Shown in pieces: positions 16,449 to 25,722 of a DNA stretch of 33,620 nt; the stretch's first letter is position 1, and the number at the start of each line of letters is the position of its first letter. Location of the stretch: positions 1 through 33,620 of the forward strand of contig JAKITM010000014.1 of NCBI GenBank assembly GCA_021648045.1. The letters are read 5' to 3'. The translations under genes were made by a program, and so were the position numbers. This DNA is from Lysobacterales bacterium. Lineage in GTDB: Bacteria > Pseudomonadota > Gammaproteobacteria > Xanthomonadales > SZUA-36. The notes beneath the pieces were generated by a model. It was not told the origin of the DNA. It searched no databases and worked only from the letters and a program-made list of their open reading frames with translations.

Positions 16449-17534
16449 CTACCTGATTTTCAGGGTCGCTAGACCCACCAATACCAAAATTACGGAAATA
16501 ATCCAAAACCGCACAATCACCCGCGGCTCCGGCCAGCCCTTCAATTCAAAATGATGATGAATCGGCGCCATCCGAAAAATGCGTTTACCTGTTAACTTAA
16601 ATGAAGCCACCTGCAGAATGACCGAAACTGTTTCCATTACGAACACACCCGCCATAATAAAAAACACCAGCTCTTGGCGAATAATGACGGCAACCAAACC
16701 CAATGCTGCGCCCATAGCCAGCGCGCCGATATCACCCATAAACACCTGGGCCGGATAAGTGTTAAACCAAAGAAATCCCAGACCAGCCCCCGCAAGCGCA
16801 CCACAAAAAATCGCTAACTCCCCGGCACCAGGCACATACGGCACCGCAAGATATTCCGAAAACACCGCATGCCCTGCAACATAGGAAAATATCCCCAGTG
16901 CACCGGCAATTAATACCGTCGGCATAATGGCAAGTCCATCGAGGCCATCTGTGAGATTCACGGCATTGGATGAACCAACGATCACAAAATACGCTAACAA
17001 TACAAACGCCATGCCACCAAGCGGTAACATTACCGACTTAAAGAAAGGCACAATCAGCATGGTGGTTGCTGGTGTTTCAGAGGTGTATAAAAGAACTATT
17101 GCAGCCACCAGACCGATTATGGACTGGCTTAAATATTTCCAACGAGAGGACATGCCTTTCGGGTCTTGGCGTACAATTTTTTTATAATCATCAATCCAAC
17201 CAACCACGCCAAATGCCAGCGTGACCAGAACAACCAGCCAGATAAAGCGATTGCTTAAATCACCCCAGAGTAAGGTCGCTAAAACCACCGCAAGCAGAAT
17301 TAATGCCCCGCCCATGGTCGGGGTGCCGGCTTTGACAAAATGGGTTGCCGGACCGTCTTCACGAATCGGCTGCCCACCTTGGGTACGACTCATCCGCCGA
17401 ATAAACCCGGGGCCGACCATCAGCGAGATAGCCAGTGCCGTCAATGCGCTTAGAATACTGCGCAGCGTTATATACGAAAATACAGAAAAATCGGAATTAA
17501 ACTCACTCAACCACTGCGTTAACCAAAGCAACAT
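16449..17534 (-). CDS. mraY: MraY, phospho-MurNAc-pentapeptide translocase
   Basis: 361 residues, essentially the family length (E. coli 360), with ten predicted membrane helices. It transfers phospho-MurNAc-pentapeptide to undecaprenyl phosphate to make lipid I. Visible: 'GTPTMGGALIL', 'GWIDDYKKI' with the catalytic Asp pair, 'SSNAVNLTDGLDGLA', 'FMGDIGALAMGAALG' and 'RMAPIHHHFELKGWPE' with the HHH cluster. The start shares one base with the murF stop (TAATG). Confidence 0.98.
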   Translation of the reverse strand: MLLWLTQWLSEFNSDFSVFSYITLRSILSALTALAISLMVGPGFIRRMSRTQGGQPIREDGPATHFVKAGTPTMGGALILLAVVLATLLWGDLSNRFIWLVVLVTLAFGVVGWIDDYKKIVRQDPKGMSSRWKYLSQSIIGLVAAIVLLYTSETPATTMLIVPFFKSVMLPLGGMAFVLLAYFVIVGSSNAVNLTDGLDGLAIMPTVLIAGALGIFSYVAGHAVFSEYLAVPYVPGAGELAIFCGALAGAGLGFLWFNTYPAQVFMGDIGALAMGAALGLVAVIIRQELVFFIMAGVFVMETVSVILQVASFKLTGKRIFRMAPIHHHFELKGWPEPRVIVRFWIISVILVLVGLATLKIR

Positions 17535-18937
17535 TAGACAGTCTCCCTATGGTGGTTTGCTGCATTCGAAGCTGTTGGTTCCTGCAACAAGGCATTGGCC
17601 ACTTCTTCCATACCCATACTCCGCGAGCCCTTGACCAGACAAGTAACGCGCGGATGAATGTCGGCCAAAAGCGTATCCAGCAAGTCGGCCTTATTAGCAT
17701 AGTGACAGGCGTTTTTTCCAAAACCTGCAACACTGAATTTCGTTTGCTCGCCTAGTGCAAACAAACGCGAAACGCCAGCAGAGCGTGCGGCTTCGCCCAT
17801 TTGTTTATGTAGTTGCGGACTATCCTCGCCGAGCTCTGCCATATCACCGAGAATCAACCAGGCAGTATCATCTGCGCTTAAAGTTTCGGTTAAAACCGCG
17901 ATGCCGGCATATACAGAAGCCGGATTTGCGTTGTAAGTATCGTCAATGACCTGCCAACCACCAGAAGCTTTATGGCTTTGTAGTCGTCCTGTCGCTGCTG
18001 ACACCTGCTCCAGCCCCTGCCGAATTTCCGCTAGTGGAATCGAAAGCGCCTGCAATACTGCGGTTGCAGCCAGAGCGTTCATACGATTATGTTGGCCAGG
18101 CAGTGGCAAGCTTAGATCGTTGATTTGGCCTGCACTGGTATTTAGATTGAATTTTTCGGTGCTTAGGTCTGCCCATATATCAGCTGCAGGGTTGCTGCCA
18201 AAGTTAAAGGTCTTGGCATTTGCAATTTGGCTTTTCCAAAGGTCATGCCAAGGTTCATCAGCGTTAACGATCGCGGATCCTCCGCTTTGCAGACCTGCAA
18301 ATATCTCTCCTTTCGCCACTGCAACACCCTGAAGATCACCAAAGCCTTCCAGATGAGCAGGACCTACATTATTTAATAAAGCAACATCCGGCTTGCAAAT
18401 TCCGCACAGGTTAGCAATATCACCCGCGCGACTGGCACCCAATTCTAAAATGGCATATTCATCGGCAGAATCAAGCTCGAACAGGGTTAACGGCAGCCCC
18501 AACTCATTATTAAAATTGCCCTGAGTCATTAATACCTTATGCTTGAGCGAGAGCACACTACCGAGCATTTCTTTAACTGTAGTTTTACCGTTGCTGCCCG
18601 TCAGCCCTATAACTGTGAGATTACCTTCAGCACGCAAGCGTGCCAGCCAGAAGGCCGCGAGTTCACCCAGCGCAAGCTGTACATCTTTAACGACTATTTG
18701 TGCGCCCGCATTTTCAATCGGGGTGGTAACAAGCGCAACTACTGCACCTTGGGTCAATACCGAAGCCACATACTCATGACCGTCCGTGTGCTCGCCGGGC
18801 AATGCCGCAAACAACTGGCCTTGCCGGACTTGCCTAGAATCAATCACCACACCGTAAAAATCAGTCGCAGCCGAATCGGCATCAAATAATTGTCCAGAAA
18901 CAATGCACGCGGCTTCCATTAGGCTCAGCTTAATCAT
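17534..18937 (-). CDS. murF: MurF, UDP-MurNAc-tripeptide--D-alanyl-D-alanine ligase
   Basis: 467 residues. It adds the D-Ala-D-Ala dipeptide made by DdlB, finishing the UDP-MurNAc-pentapeptide. Mur ligase marks: 'DSRQVRQGQLFAALPGE' in the N-domain, ATP loop 'GLTGSNGKTTVKEML', 'ILELGASRAGDIANL', 'NNVGPAHLEGFG', and the C-domain 'VIDDTYNANPASVYAGI', which is typical for MurF. The start overlaps the murE stop by four bases (ATGA) and its stop overlaps mraY by one. Confidence 0.97.
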   Translation of the reverse strand: MIKLSLMEAACIVSGQLFDADSAATDFYGVVIDSRQVRQGQLFAALPGEHTDGHEYVASVLTQGAVVALVTTPIENAGAQIVVKDVQLALGELAAFWLARLRAEGNLTVIGLTGSNGKTTVKEMLGSVLSLKHKVLMTQGNFNNELGLPLTLFELDSADEYAILELGASRAGDIANLCGICKPDVALLNNVGPAHLEGFGDLQGVAVAKGEIFAGLQSGGSAIVNADEPWHDLWKSQIANAKTFNFGSNPAADIWADLSTEKFNLNTSAGQINDLSLPLPGQHNRMNALAATAVLQALSIPLAEIRQGLEQVSAATGRLQSHKASGGWQVIDDTYNANPASVYAGIAVLTETLSADDTAWLILGDMAELGEDSPQLHKQMGEAARSAGVSRLFALGEQTKFSVAGFGKNACHYANKADLLDTLLADIHPRVTCLVKGSRSMGMEEVANALLQEPTASNAANHHRETV

Positions 18938-20445
18938 GCAGCCACCCCCAATGCCAAGCGAGCCTCAAGGGCATCATCAAAGGGTATTTTTTGCACGCCT
19001 AGTTGCTGATACTGCTCATGCCCTTTGCCGGCAATCAGCACAACATCTTTATCGGTGGCCGCATAAACCGCCAACCGAATAGCTGCAGCACGGTCAGGCT
19101 CGATACTAACCGCTTGTGGATTCGTGAAACCTGCTGTGGCTTCATCAATAATTTTGAGTGGGTCTTCAGAACGAGGGTTATCACTGGTGAGGTATACCCG
19201 TTCGGCGTATTTTTCCGCGATTGCCGCCATTAACGGCCGCTTGCCTTTATCCCGGTCACCGCCACAGCCAAATACACATAAAAGCTGACCTTGCGTGTGC
19301 GCGCGCAGACTTAGCAAAGCTTGCTTGAGAGCGGCAGGGGTGTGTGCGTAATCCACTACCACCAACGGTTGATTGGCTTCGGCAGTTATCCGCTGCATTC
19401 TTCCATGCACCGGCTGAATTAATTCCAGAGCATGGCATAATTGAGTGAATGGCATACCCAACAAACCCAGGGTTACCGCAGTTGCCAGTAGGTTATCCAG
19501 ATTAAAACGACCGAATAAATTGCTTTGGATGACGGCTTCACCCCAGGGGCTGTGTAGACGAAAACGAATGCCCTGTTGCTTCGCTTCTACGGCACTGGCA
19601 TATATATCTGCAGCGGAAGCTTTGTTGCTGCCCTGCTCGGCAATAGCTGAGTCGCCGTAATAGCTCAAACACTGAGTATTATTTGGTAATTCAGACATCC
19701 AGCGACGACCGACTTCATCAGCAATATTCAAAACCGCAAAATGCGGTTGGTGCTCTGTAAACAAACGCTGTTTTGCCGCCGCGTAACTATCCATATCACC
19801 GTGATAGTCTAGATGGTCCTGGCTGAGGTTGGTAAACACAGCCACATCAAAAGACAAAAAGCCTACTCGGCCCTGATCGAGGGCATGCGATGAGACTTCC
19901 ATAGCCGTTAAGCCAATATCTTCGGCGCGCAACTTTGCCAGCTGCGCATAAGTGGTGAAAACATCCGGGGTGGTATGTTCAGTTGGCGATAATTCATCTA
20001 ACTGTCCAGCACCAAGGGTGCCGATTAATCCGGCCTTACCACGCCAAAGCTGCCAGCCTTGAGCGATAAAATGTGCAACCGAAGTCTTACCATTGGTGCC
20101 AGTAACACCTAGCAGATGCATATCATCATCCGGGGCCCCATAAAACCGTGATGCCAATTCTGCCTGGCGCTGCTGCAAACCTGGAATCAACACCAATGGG
20201 CCATCAAAACTCTCGGACTCTATTGATTTTGTTTGATCACAAAGAATCGCTAACGCACCATTAGCTTGTGCCTTGGCTGCAAACTCAAGCCCGTGGCTTT
20301 GAATTCCAGCAAGCGCAATAAATACATCGCCTGCACTAATACAACGGGAATCAAGGCTCAAATTATTCACGCTGATATCCGGGATAGCCGACATATCTAT
20401 GCCCTCGCCCCAGCCTGCAAACACTTCCCTGAGATTATGGGGCAT
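18934..20445 (-). CDS. murE: MurE, meso-diaminopimelate-adding ligase
   Basis: 503 residues from ATG 20445. It adds the third stem-peptide residue. Visible: 'LSLDSRCISAGDVFIALAG', ATP loop 'LLGVTGTNGKTSVAHFIAQG', 'TAMEVSSHALDQGRV', 'VFTNLSQDHLDYHGDMDSY', 'VVDYAHTPAALKQALL', 'GCGGDRDKGKRPLM', 'YLTSDNPRSEDP'. The DNPR motif marks meso-diaminopimelate rather than lysine specificity, as expected for a Gram-negative. The start overlaps ftsI by 11 bases; an in-frame extension 27 codons further upstream lies inside ftsI and is rejected. Confidence 0.97.
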   Translation of the reverse strand: MPHNLREVFAGWGEGIDMSAIPDISVNNLSLDSRCISAGDVFIALAGIQSHGLEFAAKAQANGALAILCDQTKSIESESFDGPLVLIPGLQQRQAELASRFYGAPDDDMHLLGVTGTNGKTSVAHFIAQGWQLWRGKAGLIGTLGAGQLDELSPTEHTTPDVFTTYAQLAKLRAEDIGLTAMEVSSHALDQGRVGFLSFDVAVFTNLSQDHLDYHGDMDSYAAAKQRLFTEHQPHFAVLNIADEVGRRWMSELPNNTQCLSYYGDSAIAEQGSNKASAADIYASAVEAKQQGIRFRLHSPWGEAVIQSNLFGRFNLDNLLATAVTLGLLGMPFTQLCHALELIQPVHGRMQRITAEANQPLVVVDYAHTPAALKQALLSLRAHTQGQLLCVFGCGGDRDKGKRPLMAAIAEKYAERVYLTSDNPRSEDPLKIIDEATAGFTNPQAVSIEPDRAAAIRLAVYAATDKDVVLIAGKGHEQYQQLGVQKIPFDDALEARLALGVAA

Positions 20446-22189
20446 GATTATCTGCCCGGTTTTTAACGGGTTTAGGTACTTGCAACGACTGCTCTGCCAT
20501 AGCGACCTGAAAGTCATCCGGGGCAATATCCAGCAAACGCAATGAACCCGACATTACTCTTGAAAACAAAGGCCCGGCTACAGTACCCCCATAATATCCA
20601 TTCCCCTGTGGATCATCGATAACCACCACCAGCACAAGCTGCGGATCACTGGCCGGGGCATAGCCGGCAAATGTGGCAATGTAGCGCTCTTCATAACCTG
20701 CAGCACTGGCTTTTCTTGAGGTGCCTGTTTTTCCACCCACCAGATAGTTCTTCACTCGGGCTTTTTCCCCGGTGCCTTCAGGGCCAGTAACCGTCAGCAG
20801 CATATCCCGAATCTGCGCCGCAATCGCCGGGTCCATTACTGACACCAGTGGGTTTTCTACCTGTTTGATAAAGCTTGGCGCGCGAATACGCCCGCTATTG
20901 GCAATTGCTGTATAGGCCCTGGCAAGCTGTAATGCGGTTACAGAAATTCCATAACCATAGGCAATGGTTGCCTGTTCAACTTTATGCCAGCGTTGGAAAT
21001 TTCTCAGCACCCCTGCCGACTCACCGGGAAAACCCGAACCGCTCACCTTACCAAAACCGAAGCGATTATAACTACCCCAGAGATGTTCAGGCTCAAGTGA
21101 TAAGGCAATTTTTGAGGTGCCGACATTACTTGATTTTGTGATAACCCCGGTTACATCCAGCATGCCGTAGTTGTTTGTGTCATTAATGGTGTGTCCGGAA
21201 ATCCGAATACTTCCAGGCTCGGTATCAATGGGTGAATCAGGGGTATACATGCCGGTTTCCAGAGCGGCTGCTATCGCAAACGGCTTCATCACCGAGCCGG
21301 GCTCAATAACATCAGTTACGGCCCGATTGCGCAAAGCTTGCGACTCCCGGCTGACAGATTGGTTCGGGTTGTAGGTAGGCGCATTGACCATCGCTAATAT
21401 CTGCGAAGTGGCAACATCCAGCAACACAACAGAACCTGACTGCGCGTTATGCTCTAGCATGGTGCGTTTGAGTTCACGGTATGCCAGATACTGGAGGCGG
21501 TTATCCAGTGTTAGGGTTAAGTCACGTCCGGGTTGTGCCGGCCGGATCAAACGCACATCTTCAACCACCCGCCCGCGGCGATCCTTGATGACCTGTTTGG
21601 AACCCGGCACACCTTGCAACCAATCGTTATATTCCAGCTCAAGCCCTTCCTGACCGACATCATCAATATTAGTAAACCCAAGCACATGCACGCTGACTTC
21701 ACTGGAAGGATAAAAGCGCCGATACTCACGCTCAAGATTGACCCCCGGTAATTCCAGCGCCGCTACTTGGGAGGCTATTGAAGGTGGCAAATGGCGTCTG
21801 AGCCAGACAAATTCTTTTTCGGAACGAGTATTGAGTTTACGCTCCAGCTCATCAGCATCGGTGCCGAGCACAGCTGCGAGCTTGTCGATGTTTTCCCGGG
21901 TTTCCAACAACTGCCCAGGATGGGCCCAAAGCGACTCAACTGGCGTGCTGACTGCCAGTGGTACCTGGTTGCGGTCGTAAATCACACCCCGGGTAGCCGG
22001 GATCTCAACTTCGCGCAAATACCGAGCCTCACCCTGCCCCTGTAGGAATTCTGTATCAATAACTTGCAGGGTAACCGCCCGGGTCGCAAGGCCTGCGGTA
22101 CACACAAGTAACAGACCGAGCATAAAAAACAGGCGAAAGCCGGCTTTTCTATTCTGTCTGGCGGTGTTTTTATGTACCTTCTTTTTCAT
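20435..22189 (-). CDS. ftsI: FtsI, septal transpeptidase (penicillin-binding protein 3)
   Basis: 584 residues, class B PBP. One N-terminal membrane helix (about 18-38), a non-catalytic dimerisation/pedestal domain beginning 'EIPATRGVIYDRN' and including 'RRFYPSSEVSVHVLGFTN', then the transpeptidase domain with SVMK (Ser299 nucleophile, Lys302), SSN (353-355) and KTG (487-489). It crosslinks septal peptidoglycan together with FtsW and is a beta-lactam target. The start shares one base with ftsL. Confidence 0.98.
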   Translation of the reverse strand: MKKKVHKNTARQNRKAGFRLFFMLGLLLVCTAGLATRAVTLQVIDTEFLQGQGEARYLREVEIPATRGVIYDRNQVPLAVSTPVESLWAHPGQLLETRENIDKLAAVLGTDADELERKLNTRSEKEFVWLRRHLPPSIASQVAALELPGVNLEREYRRFYPSSEVSVHVLGFTNIDDVGQEGLELEYNDWLQGVPGSKQVIKDRRGRVVEDVRLIRPAQPGRDLTLTLDNRLQYLAYRELKRTMLEHNAQSGSVVLLDVATSQILAMVNAPTYNPNQSVSRESQALRNRAVTDVIEPGSVMKPFAIAAALETGMYTPDSPIDTEPGSIRISGHTINDTNNYGMLDVTGVITKSSNVGTSKIALSLEPEHLWGSYNRFGFGKVSGSGFPGESAGVLRNFQRWHKVEQATIAYGYGISVTALQLARAYTAIANSGRIRAPSFIKQVENPLVSVMDPAIAAQIRDMLLTVTGPEGTGEKARVKNYLVGGKTGTSRKASAAGYEERYIATFAGYAPASDPQLVLVVVIDDPQGNGYYGGTVAGPLFSRVMSGSLRLLDIAPDDFQVAMAEQSLQVPKPVKNRADNHAP

Positions 22190-22452
22190 TAATTTACGAT
22201 TAATATCCGAATTTCATCCGGGGTTAGCATCCCCAATTTTTGGCTAGCAATTCGCTCAACCCGCCCGGCATCTGCCAGGGTGGCCTGCTCTAACTGCAAA
22301 CGACTCCATTCACTATTAGCCACATCTCTGCCTTGCGCCAAACTCTCAAGTTGTAAAAACAACTGACGAGCCTGATGGCGCGTATCCACTACCAATAGTG
22401 CACTGACAATCACTGTCAGCAACAGCAACAACGCCAATAAGGCGCGCGCCAT
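22189..22452 (-). CDS. ftsL: FtsL, small bitopic divisome protein
   Basis: 87 residues: a short basic N-terminus, one membrane helix (about 3-22) and a periplasmic segment with heptad-like leucines ('QLFLQLESLAQGRDVANSEW', 'LQLEQATLAD') ending in the family-like 'RVERIASQKLGMLTPDEI'. FtsL forms a trimeric complex with FtsB and FtsQ that activates FtsWI. The call rests on this topology plus its place between rsmH and ftsI. It is shorter than E. coli FtsL (121) but typical for many relatives. Both ends overlap neighbours by one base. Confidence 0.93.
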   Translation of the reverse strand: MARALLALLLLLTVIVSALLVVDTRHQARQLFLQLESLAQGRDVANSEWSRLQLEQATLADAGRVERIASQKLGMLTPDEIRILIVN

Positions 22453-23402
22453 CAGCTAAGTTTTTCCGCAACACGCAGTACAGCACTACGACAGCGGGGA
22501 TTGAGACTGATTTCTTCTTCGGAGGGGAATTGAGCTTTAGCAACAAGTCGGAGAACTGCCCTGGCACCAGGTACCGGGGGCAGCTTCCGATAAACTGGAC
22601 CTGCTTGAGCGGCTTTTTTAAAAGCCCGCTTGACGATACGATCTTCCAGCGAGTGGAAGCTGATCACCGCCAGCCTGCCACCAGGTCGCAGTTGCTTGAT
22701 GATCGCATCGAGTCCAGTAGCCAAATCGGCTAACTCGTTGTTTATTTTTATACGGATTGCCTGGAAGCTTTTTGTTGCCGGATGTTTTTTATCCTGCGGT
22801 CGGCCTATTGTCGACTTAATTAGCTGAGCTAATTGAGCCGTGGTAGCAATAGGCTTCTGCTGCCGGCTTGTCACTATGCTTCTCGCAATCCTGCGCGCTT
22901 GGCGCTCCTCTCCGAACTCTCGTAACACACGGGTAATTTCATTTTCATCTGCGCCCGCCAACCACTCAGCCGCAGAAACCCCATGTGCCGGGTTCATTCT
23001 CATATCAAGTGGGCCTTCAGCTCGAAAGCTAAAACCCCGGTCCGGGTCATCAAGTTGAGGGGATGAAACGCCCAAATCGAGCAATATTCCATCAAAACCT
23101 GCAAACTCAACTAAACCCAAATCACCTAGCAGGTGATCCACATCTGCAAAACTACCCTGAACAATACTGAAGCGCGGCTCTTGTGCGGCTAACTTCTGTC
23201 CTTCTGCTATTGCATCCGGGTCTTTGTCAAAGGCAAATAAGCGTCCTTGCTTTCCTAGTCGTGACAATAAAGCACGACCGTGTCCACCTCTGCCGAAGGT
23301 ACCGTCTAAATACTGTCCATCCGGCTTTATTTCTAGTCCTGTAAGCGTCTCCTCCAGCATTACTGGTATATGGCTGTATGCTGTGTCGTTCTGCTCAGGC
23401 AC
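22452..23402 (-). CDS. rsmH: RsmH (MraW), 16S rRNA m4C1402 methyltransferase
   Basis: 316 residues, matching E. coli RsmH (313). It methylates N4 of C1402 in the ribosomal P site. Visible: the family start 'HIPVMLEETLTGL', SAM motif 'YLDGTFGRGGHGRALL', 'GILLDLGVSSPQLDDPDRGF' around 110-130, 'LDMRMNP', 'IRIKINNEL' and the C-terminal 'GRLAVISFHSLEDRIVK'. It lies 18 bases after mraZ and shares one base with ftsL (TGATG). Confidence 0.98.
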   Translation of the reverse strand: MPEQNDTAYSHIPVMLEETLTGLEIKPDGQYLDGTFGRGGHGRALLSRLGKQGRLFAFDKDPDAIAEGQKLAAQEPRFSIVQGSFADVDHLLGDLGLVEFAGFDGILLDLGVSSPQLDDPDRGFSFRAEGPLDMRMNPAHGVSAAEWLAGADENEITRVLREFGEERQARRIARSIVTSRQQKPIATTAQLAQLIKSTIGRPQDKKHPATKSFQAIRIKINNELADLATGLDAIIKQLRPGGRLAVISFHSLEDRIVKRAFKKAAQAGPVYRKLPPVPGARAVLRLVAKAQFPSEEEISLNPRCRSAVLRVAEKLS

Positions 23403-23420
23403 AATAATTCCTAATATTCC

Positions 23421-23873
23421 TTATAACACCAGTTTCGCCATCTCCTCGGATGTACTATCACCCAGGGTTCTTTCTTCTTCTGCGCGTTTCTGGCTCAGTG
23501 TGGTTTCATTCCAAATTTCAAAGTGTGTACCCATACCCATAAATACGGCACGCTTTTCCAAGCCAGTAACCTGCCGATGGGTCTGTGGTAGCAATAATCG
23601 CCCATTGGCATCCGGTTCTATCGGTGTTGCACTACCGACCAATCGCCTTTGCAGGCTTCGATGACTTTGTGCAAAAGTGCTTAAGGCCATAACCTCATCA
23701 CGAACCTTTTTCCACTCATCTTCCGGATATAGCCAAAGCGCTCCGCTATCGAATGGGCTGTAAGTTAGCACCAGACGGTTATTACTGACGGACAACAGCT
23801 CTTCGCGGTGGCGCGTTGGTATCGCCATCCGTCCCTTGCTGTCCAAAGTAATTGCAGTTTCACCAAAAAACAC
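23421..23873 (-). CDS. mraZ: MraZ, transcriptional regulator of the dcw cluster
   Basis: 150 residues from a GTG at 23873; E. coli MraZ has 152. It contains two SpoVT/AbrB-like halves: 'TAITLDSKGRMAIPTRHREE' in the first and 'IEPDANGRLLLPQTHRQVTG' in the second, each with the DxxGR motif. The GTG start, coding 'MFFGETAITLDSKGR', aligns with the conserved N-terminus and is preceded by a GGAAGGG ribosome site; a longer in-frame reading to 23951 would run through the operator repeats and promoter and is rejected. In E. coli MraZ represses its own operon by binding TGGGN repeats, and such repeats are present just upstream. Confidence 0.95.
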   Translation of the reverse strand: MFFGETAITLDSKGRMAIPTRHREELLSVSNNRLVLTYSPFDSGALWLYPEDEWKKVRDEVMALSTFAQSHRSLQRRLVGSATPIEPDANGRLLLPQTHRQVTGLEKRAVFMGMGTHFEIWNETTLSQKRAEEERTLGDSTSEEMAKLVL

Positions 23874-23888
23874 TCTTTTACCCTTCCA

Positions 23889-23913
23889 TCCCAGATTTAT
23901 CCACTTTTTCCCA
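23889..23913 (-). promoter_or_regulatory. MraZ operator: three TGGRN direct repeats at 10-base spacing
   Basis: Minus strand: TGGGA (23913-23909), TGGAT (23903-23899), TGGGA (23893-23889). Each unit is five bases with a five-base spacer, the known arrangement of MraZ sites. The middle box deviates at position 4. They lie between the predicted transcription start and the mraZ GTG. Confidence 0.85.
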
Positions 23914-23922
23914 CTAAAATGC

Positions 23923-23951
23923 ACAATAATCCTTTGATAAGCTAAAGTCAA
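23923..23951 (-). promoter_or_regulatory. Probable main promoter of the dcw cluster (Pmra)
   Basis: Minus strand: -35 TTGACT (23951-23946; 5 of 6), 17-base spacer, -10 TATTGT (23928-23923; 4 of 6). The start would be near 23916, directly before the MraZ repeats. The 264 bases from here to rnpB show only A/T-rich sequence and one imperfect palindrome (TTACAATTGTGA, 24119-24130). Confidence 0.6.
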
Positions 23952-24215
23952 GCATGAACAAGCCTTAAACCCCTTATAAATTCTTGCCTGGGAAGCTAAA
24001 AATACGAAAAAAACACCCTATATCGTGTAGCTGCTAATCATCCGACACAAGATGTAGTTCAGCGGCCGAAATGTGGCTATACGGTAGGGCTTAGTGGTAG
24101 CTTATTTATTGGCGGGAATTACAATTGTGATTTAAGGCTTATTGTTAGTTTGCTCGAGTGACAGAAATAGTCGAAATAGATTGCAACTTTTCGCCAAATA
24201 GTGAATCCTTTACAT

Positions 24216-24556
<341 letters not shown>

Positions 24557-24565
24557 TTATTTACC

Positions 24566-24593
24566 GGGGACGGTACCTGAAGGTACCGCTCCC
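24566..24593 (+). terminator. Hairpin terminator of rnpB
   Basis: CGGTACC (24571-24577), loop TGAA, GGTACCG (24582-24588), extended by GGGG/TCCC after one mismatch. It starts 10 bases after rnpB. The following bases (ATTTAAG) are only mildly U-rich. The remaining ~120 bases before the next stop codon show nothing recognisable. Confidence 0.55.
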
Positions 24594-24714
24594 ATTTAAG
24601 CGACAGGCCGGTGTGCAATTAATGATAGTTCGTCTTTATATCAAGGTGACTCAAAGCATCTAAATATTCAGCCAGTGTTATGAAACCAACACATGCTTGT
24701 GCTCCTGCCTGATT

Positions 24715-25722
24715 TCATTCGTTGTTGATGAGTTTTTTAGCCAGAATGATTGCTGGTATGCAGGGAATATATTGCCCATCACCTGAGCGAGCAATGAGTT
24801 CAAATTTAATACTCTTGTTAATACCATCAGTTCCTTTACCTGACAGTTTCATATGAAGCCCGCTTGTATCAGTTCCAAGGGAATCAAGTACACCAGATGT
24901 TTTCAGAAGCCGCCCCGCTACTTTTTCCAGTTTTGAAATCAGCCGGATACGCACTAGCCATGAGAGCAACCAAAGTGTTAAGTGGGTAAAGGGAAGCTCC
25001 AGTCCAGCGTAAAATCTTATGGTTTTGAGTTCTGGATAACGCTTAGGAAACAAGGTAAGATCAGGCACATCACAATTACCTAAAAAGCGTCGGCCAAGCT
25101 CAGAATACTTATGTAAATGAAGATTTTGCCAACCGAATACGCTTTTCATTTGGCCATCTATTTTAGTCATAAAAGGTTTTCCCACATAACTCAAAATTGC
25201 AATAGTTGTCGCCAGTCCGGGGTTGTTTTTTTGCGCTGTGGTGATCCCATAATCTAATTCTTCAAGAGTTTGAAACTCACTTCTGGAGTGATCAACCAAG
25301 GCAGATGTAAAACACGGTACAGAGCTGGCGCCACTAATAATGAGAACACCCGCTTGTTTGGCTTTCTTATCCAGAACTGTAATGCCAGCTACGAATTTAC
25401 GCCCATCAGCCAAATCAATATAATGACAACCTTGGGTCACACATGCCATTGCCAAATCGTAATTTTGTGATTGAAATGGCCCAGAAGTATGGATAACTAT
25501 GTCGGGATTTATTTTCGCGAGAACCGCAGAGAAGTTTATGTTTATATCAAGTGCGATAGTTTCAGGTTTATTGGTGGCTTCTAGTTTTGAAGCTAATTGA
25601 TCCGCTTTCTGGAGTGATCTCCCGGCGATAATAACTTGAACCTTGTTTTCTTGAGCAAGCATTGATGTGATAACACTGCCAAAATTTCCGTACCCACCTA
25701 TAATTAAAATACGCTTAGTCAA
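24715..25722 (-). CDS. Saccharopine dehydrogenase-like NAD(P)-dependent oxidoreductase
   Basis: 335 residues. The N-terminus is a Rossmann fold of the saccharopine dehydrogenase NADP-binding type: 'ILIIGGYGNFGSVITSMLA' (5-23), the 'AGRSLQKADQLA' segment that follows strand 2, and 'DIVIHTSGPFQSQNYDLAMA'-like sequence around 74-94, then 'GCHYIDLADGRKFV'. The second half is less conserved and has a hydrophobic stretch ('LTLWLLSWLVRI'). The true substrate is unknown; lysine metabolism is unlikely from context. Its ATG overlaps the stop of the DUF4166 gene by four bases (ATGA), so the two are co-translated. This pairing with DUF4166 also recurs in other bacteria as I recall, which needs checking. 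Confidence 0.8.
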   Translation of the reverse strand: MTKRILIIGGYGNFGSVITSMLAQENKVQVIIAGRSLQKADQLASKLEATNKPETIALDININFSAVLAKINPDIVIHTSGPFQSQNYDLAMACVTQGCHYIDLADGRKFVAGITVLDKKAKQAGVLIISGASSVPCFTSALVDHSRSEFQTLEELDYGITTAQKNNPGLATTIAILSYVGKPFMTKIDGQMKSVFGWQNLHLHKYSELGRRFLGNCDVPDLTLFPKRYPELKTIRFYAGLELPFTHLTLWLLSWLVRIRLISKLEKVAGRLLKTSGVLDSLGTDTSGLHMKLSGKGTDGINKSIKFELIARSGDGQYIPCIPAIILAKKLINNE

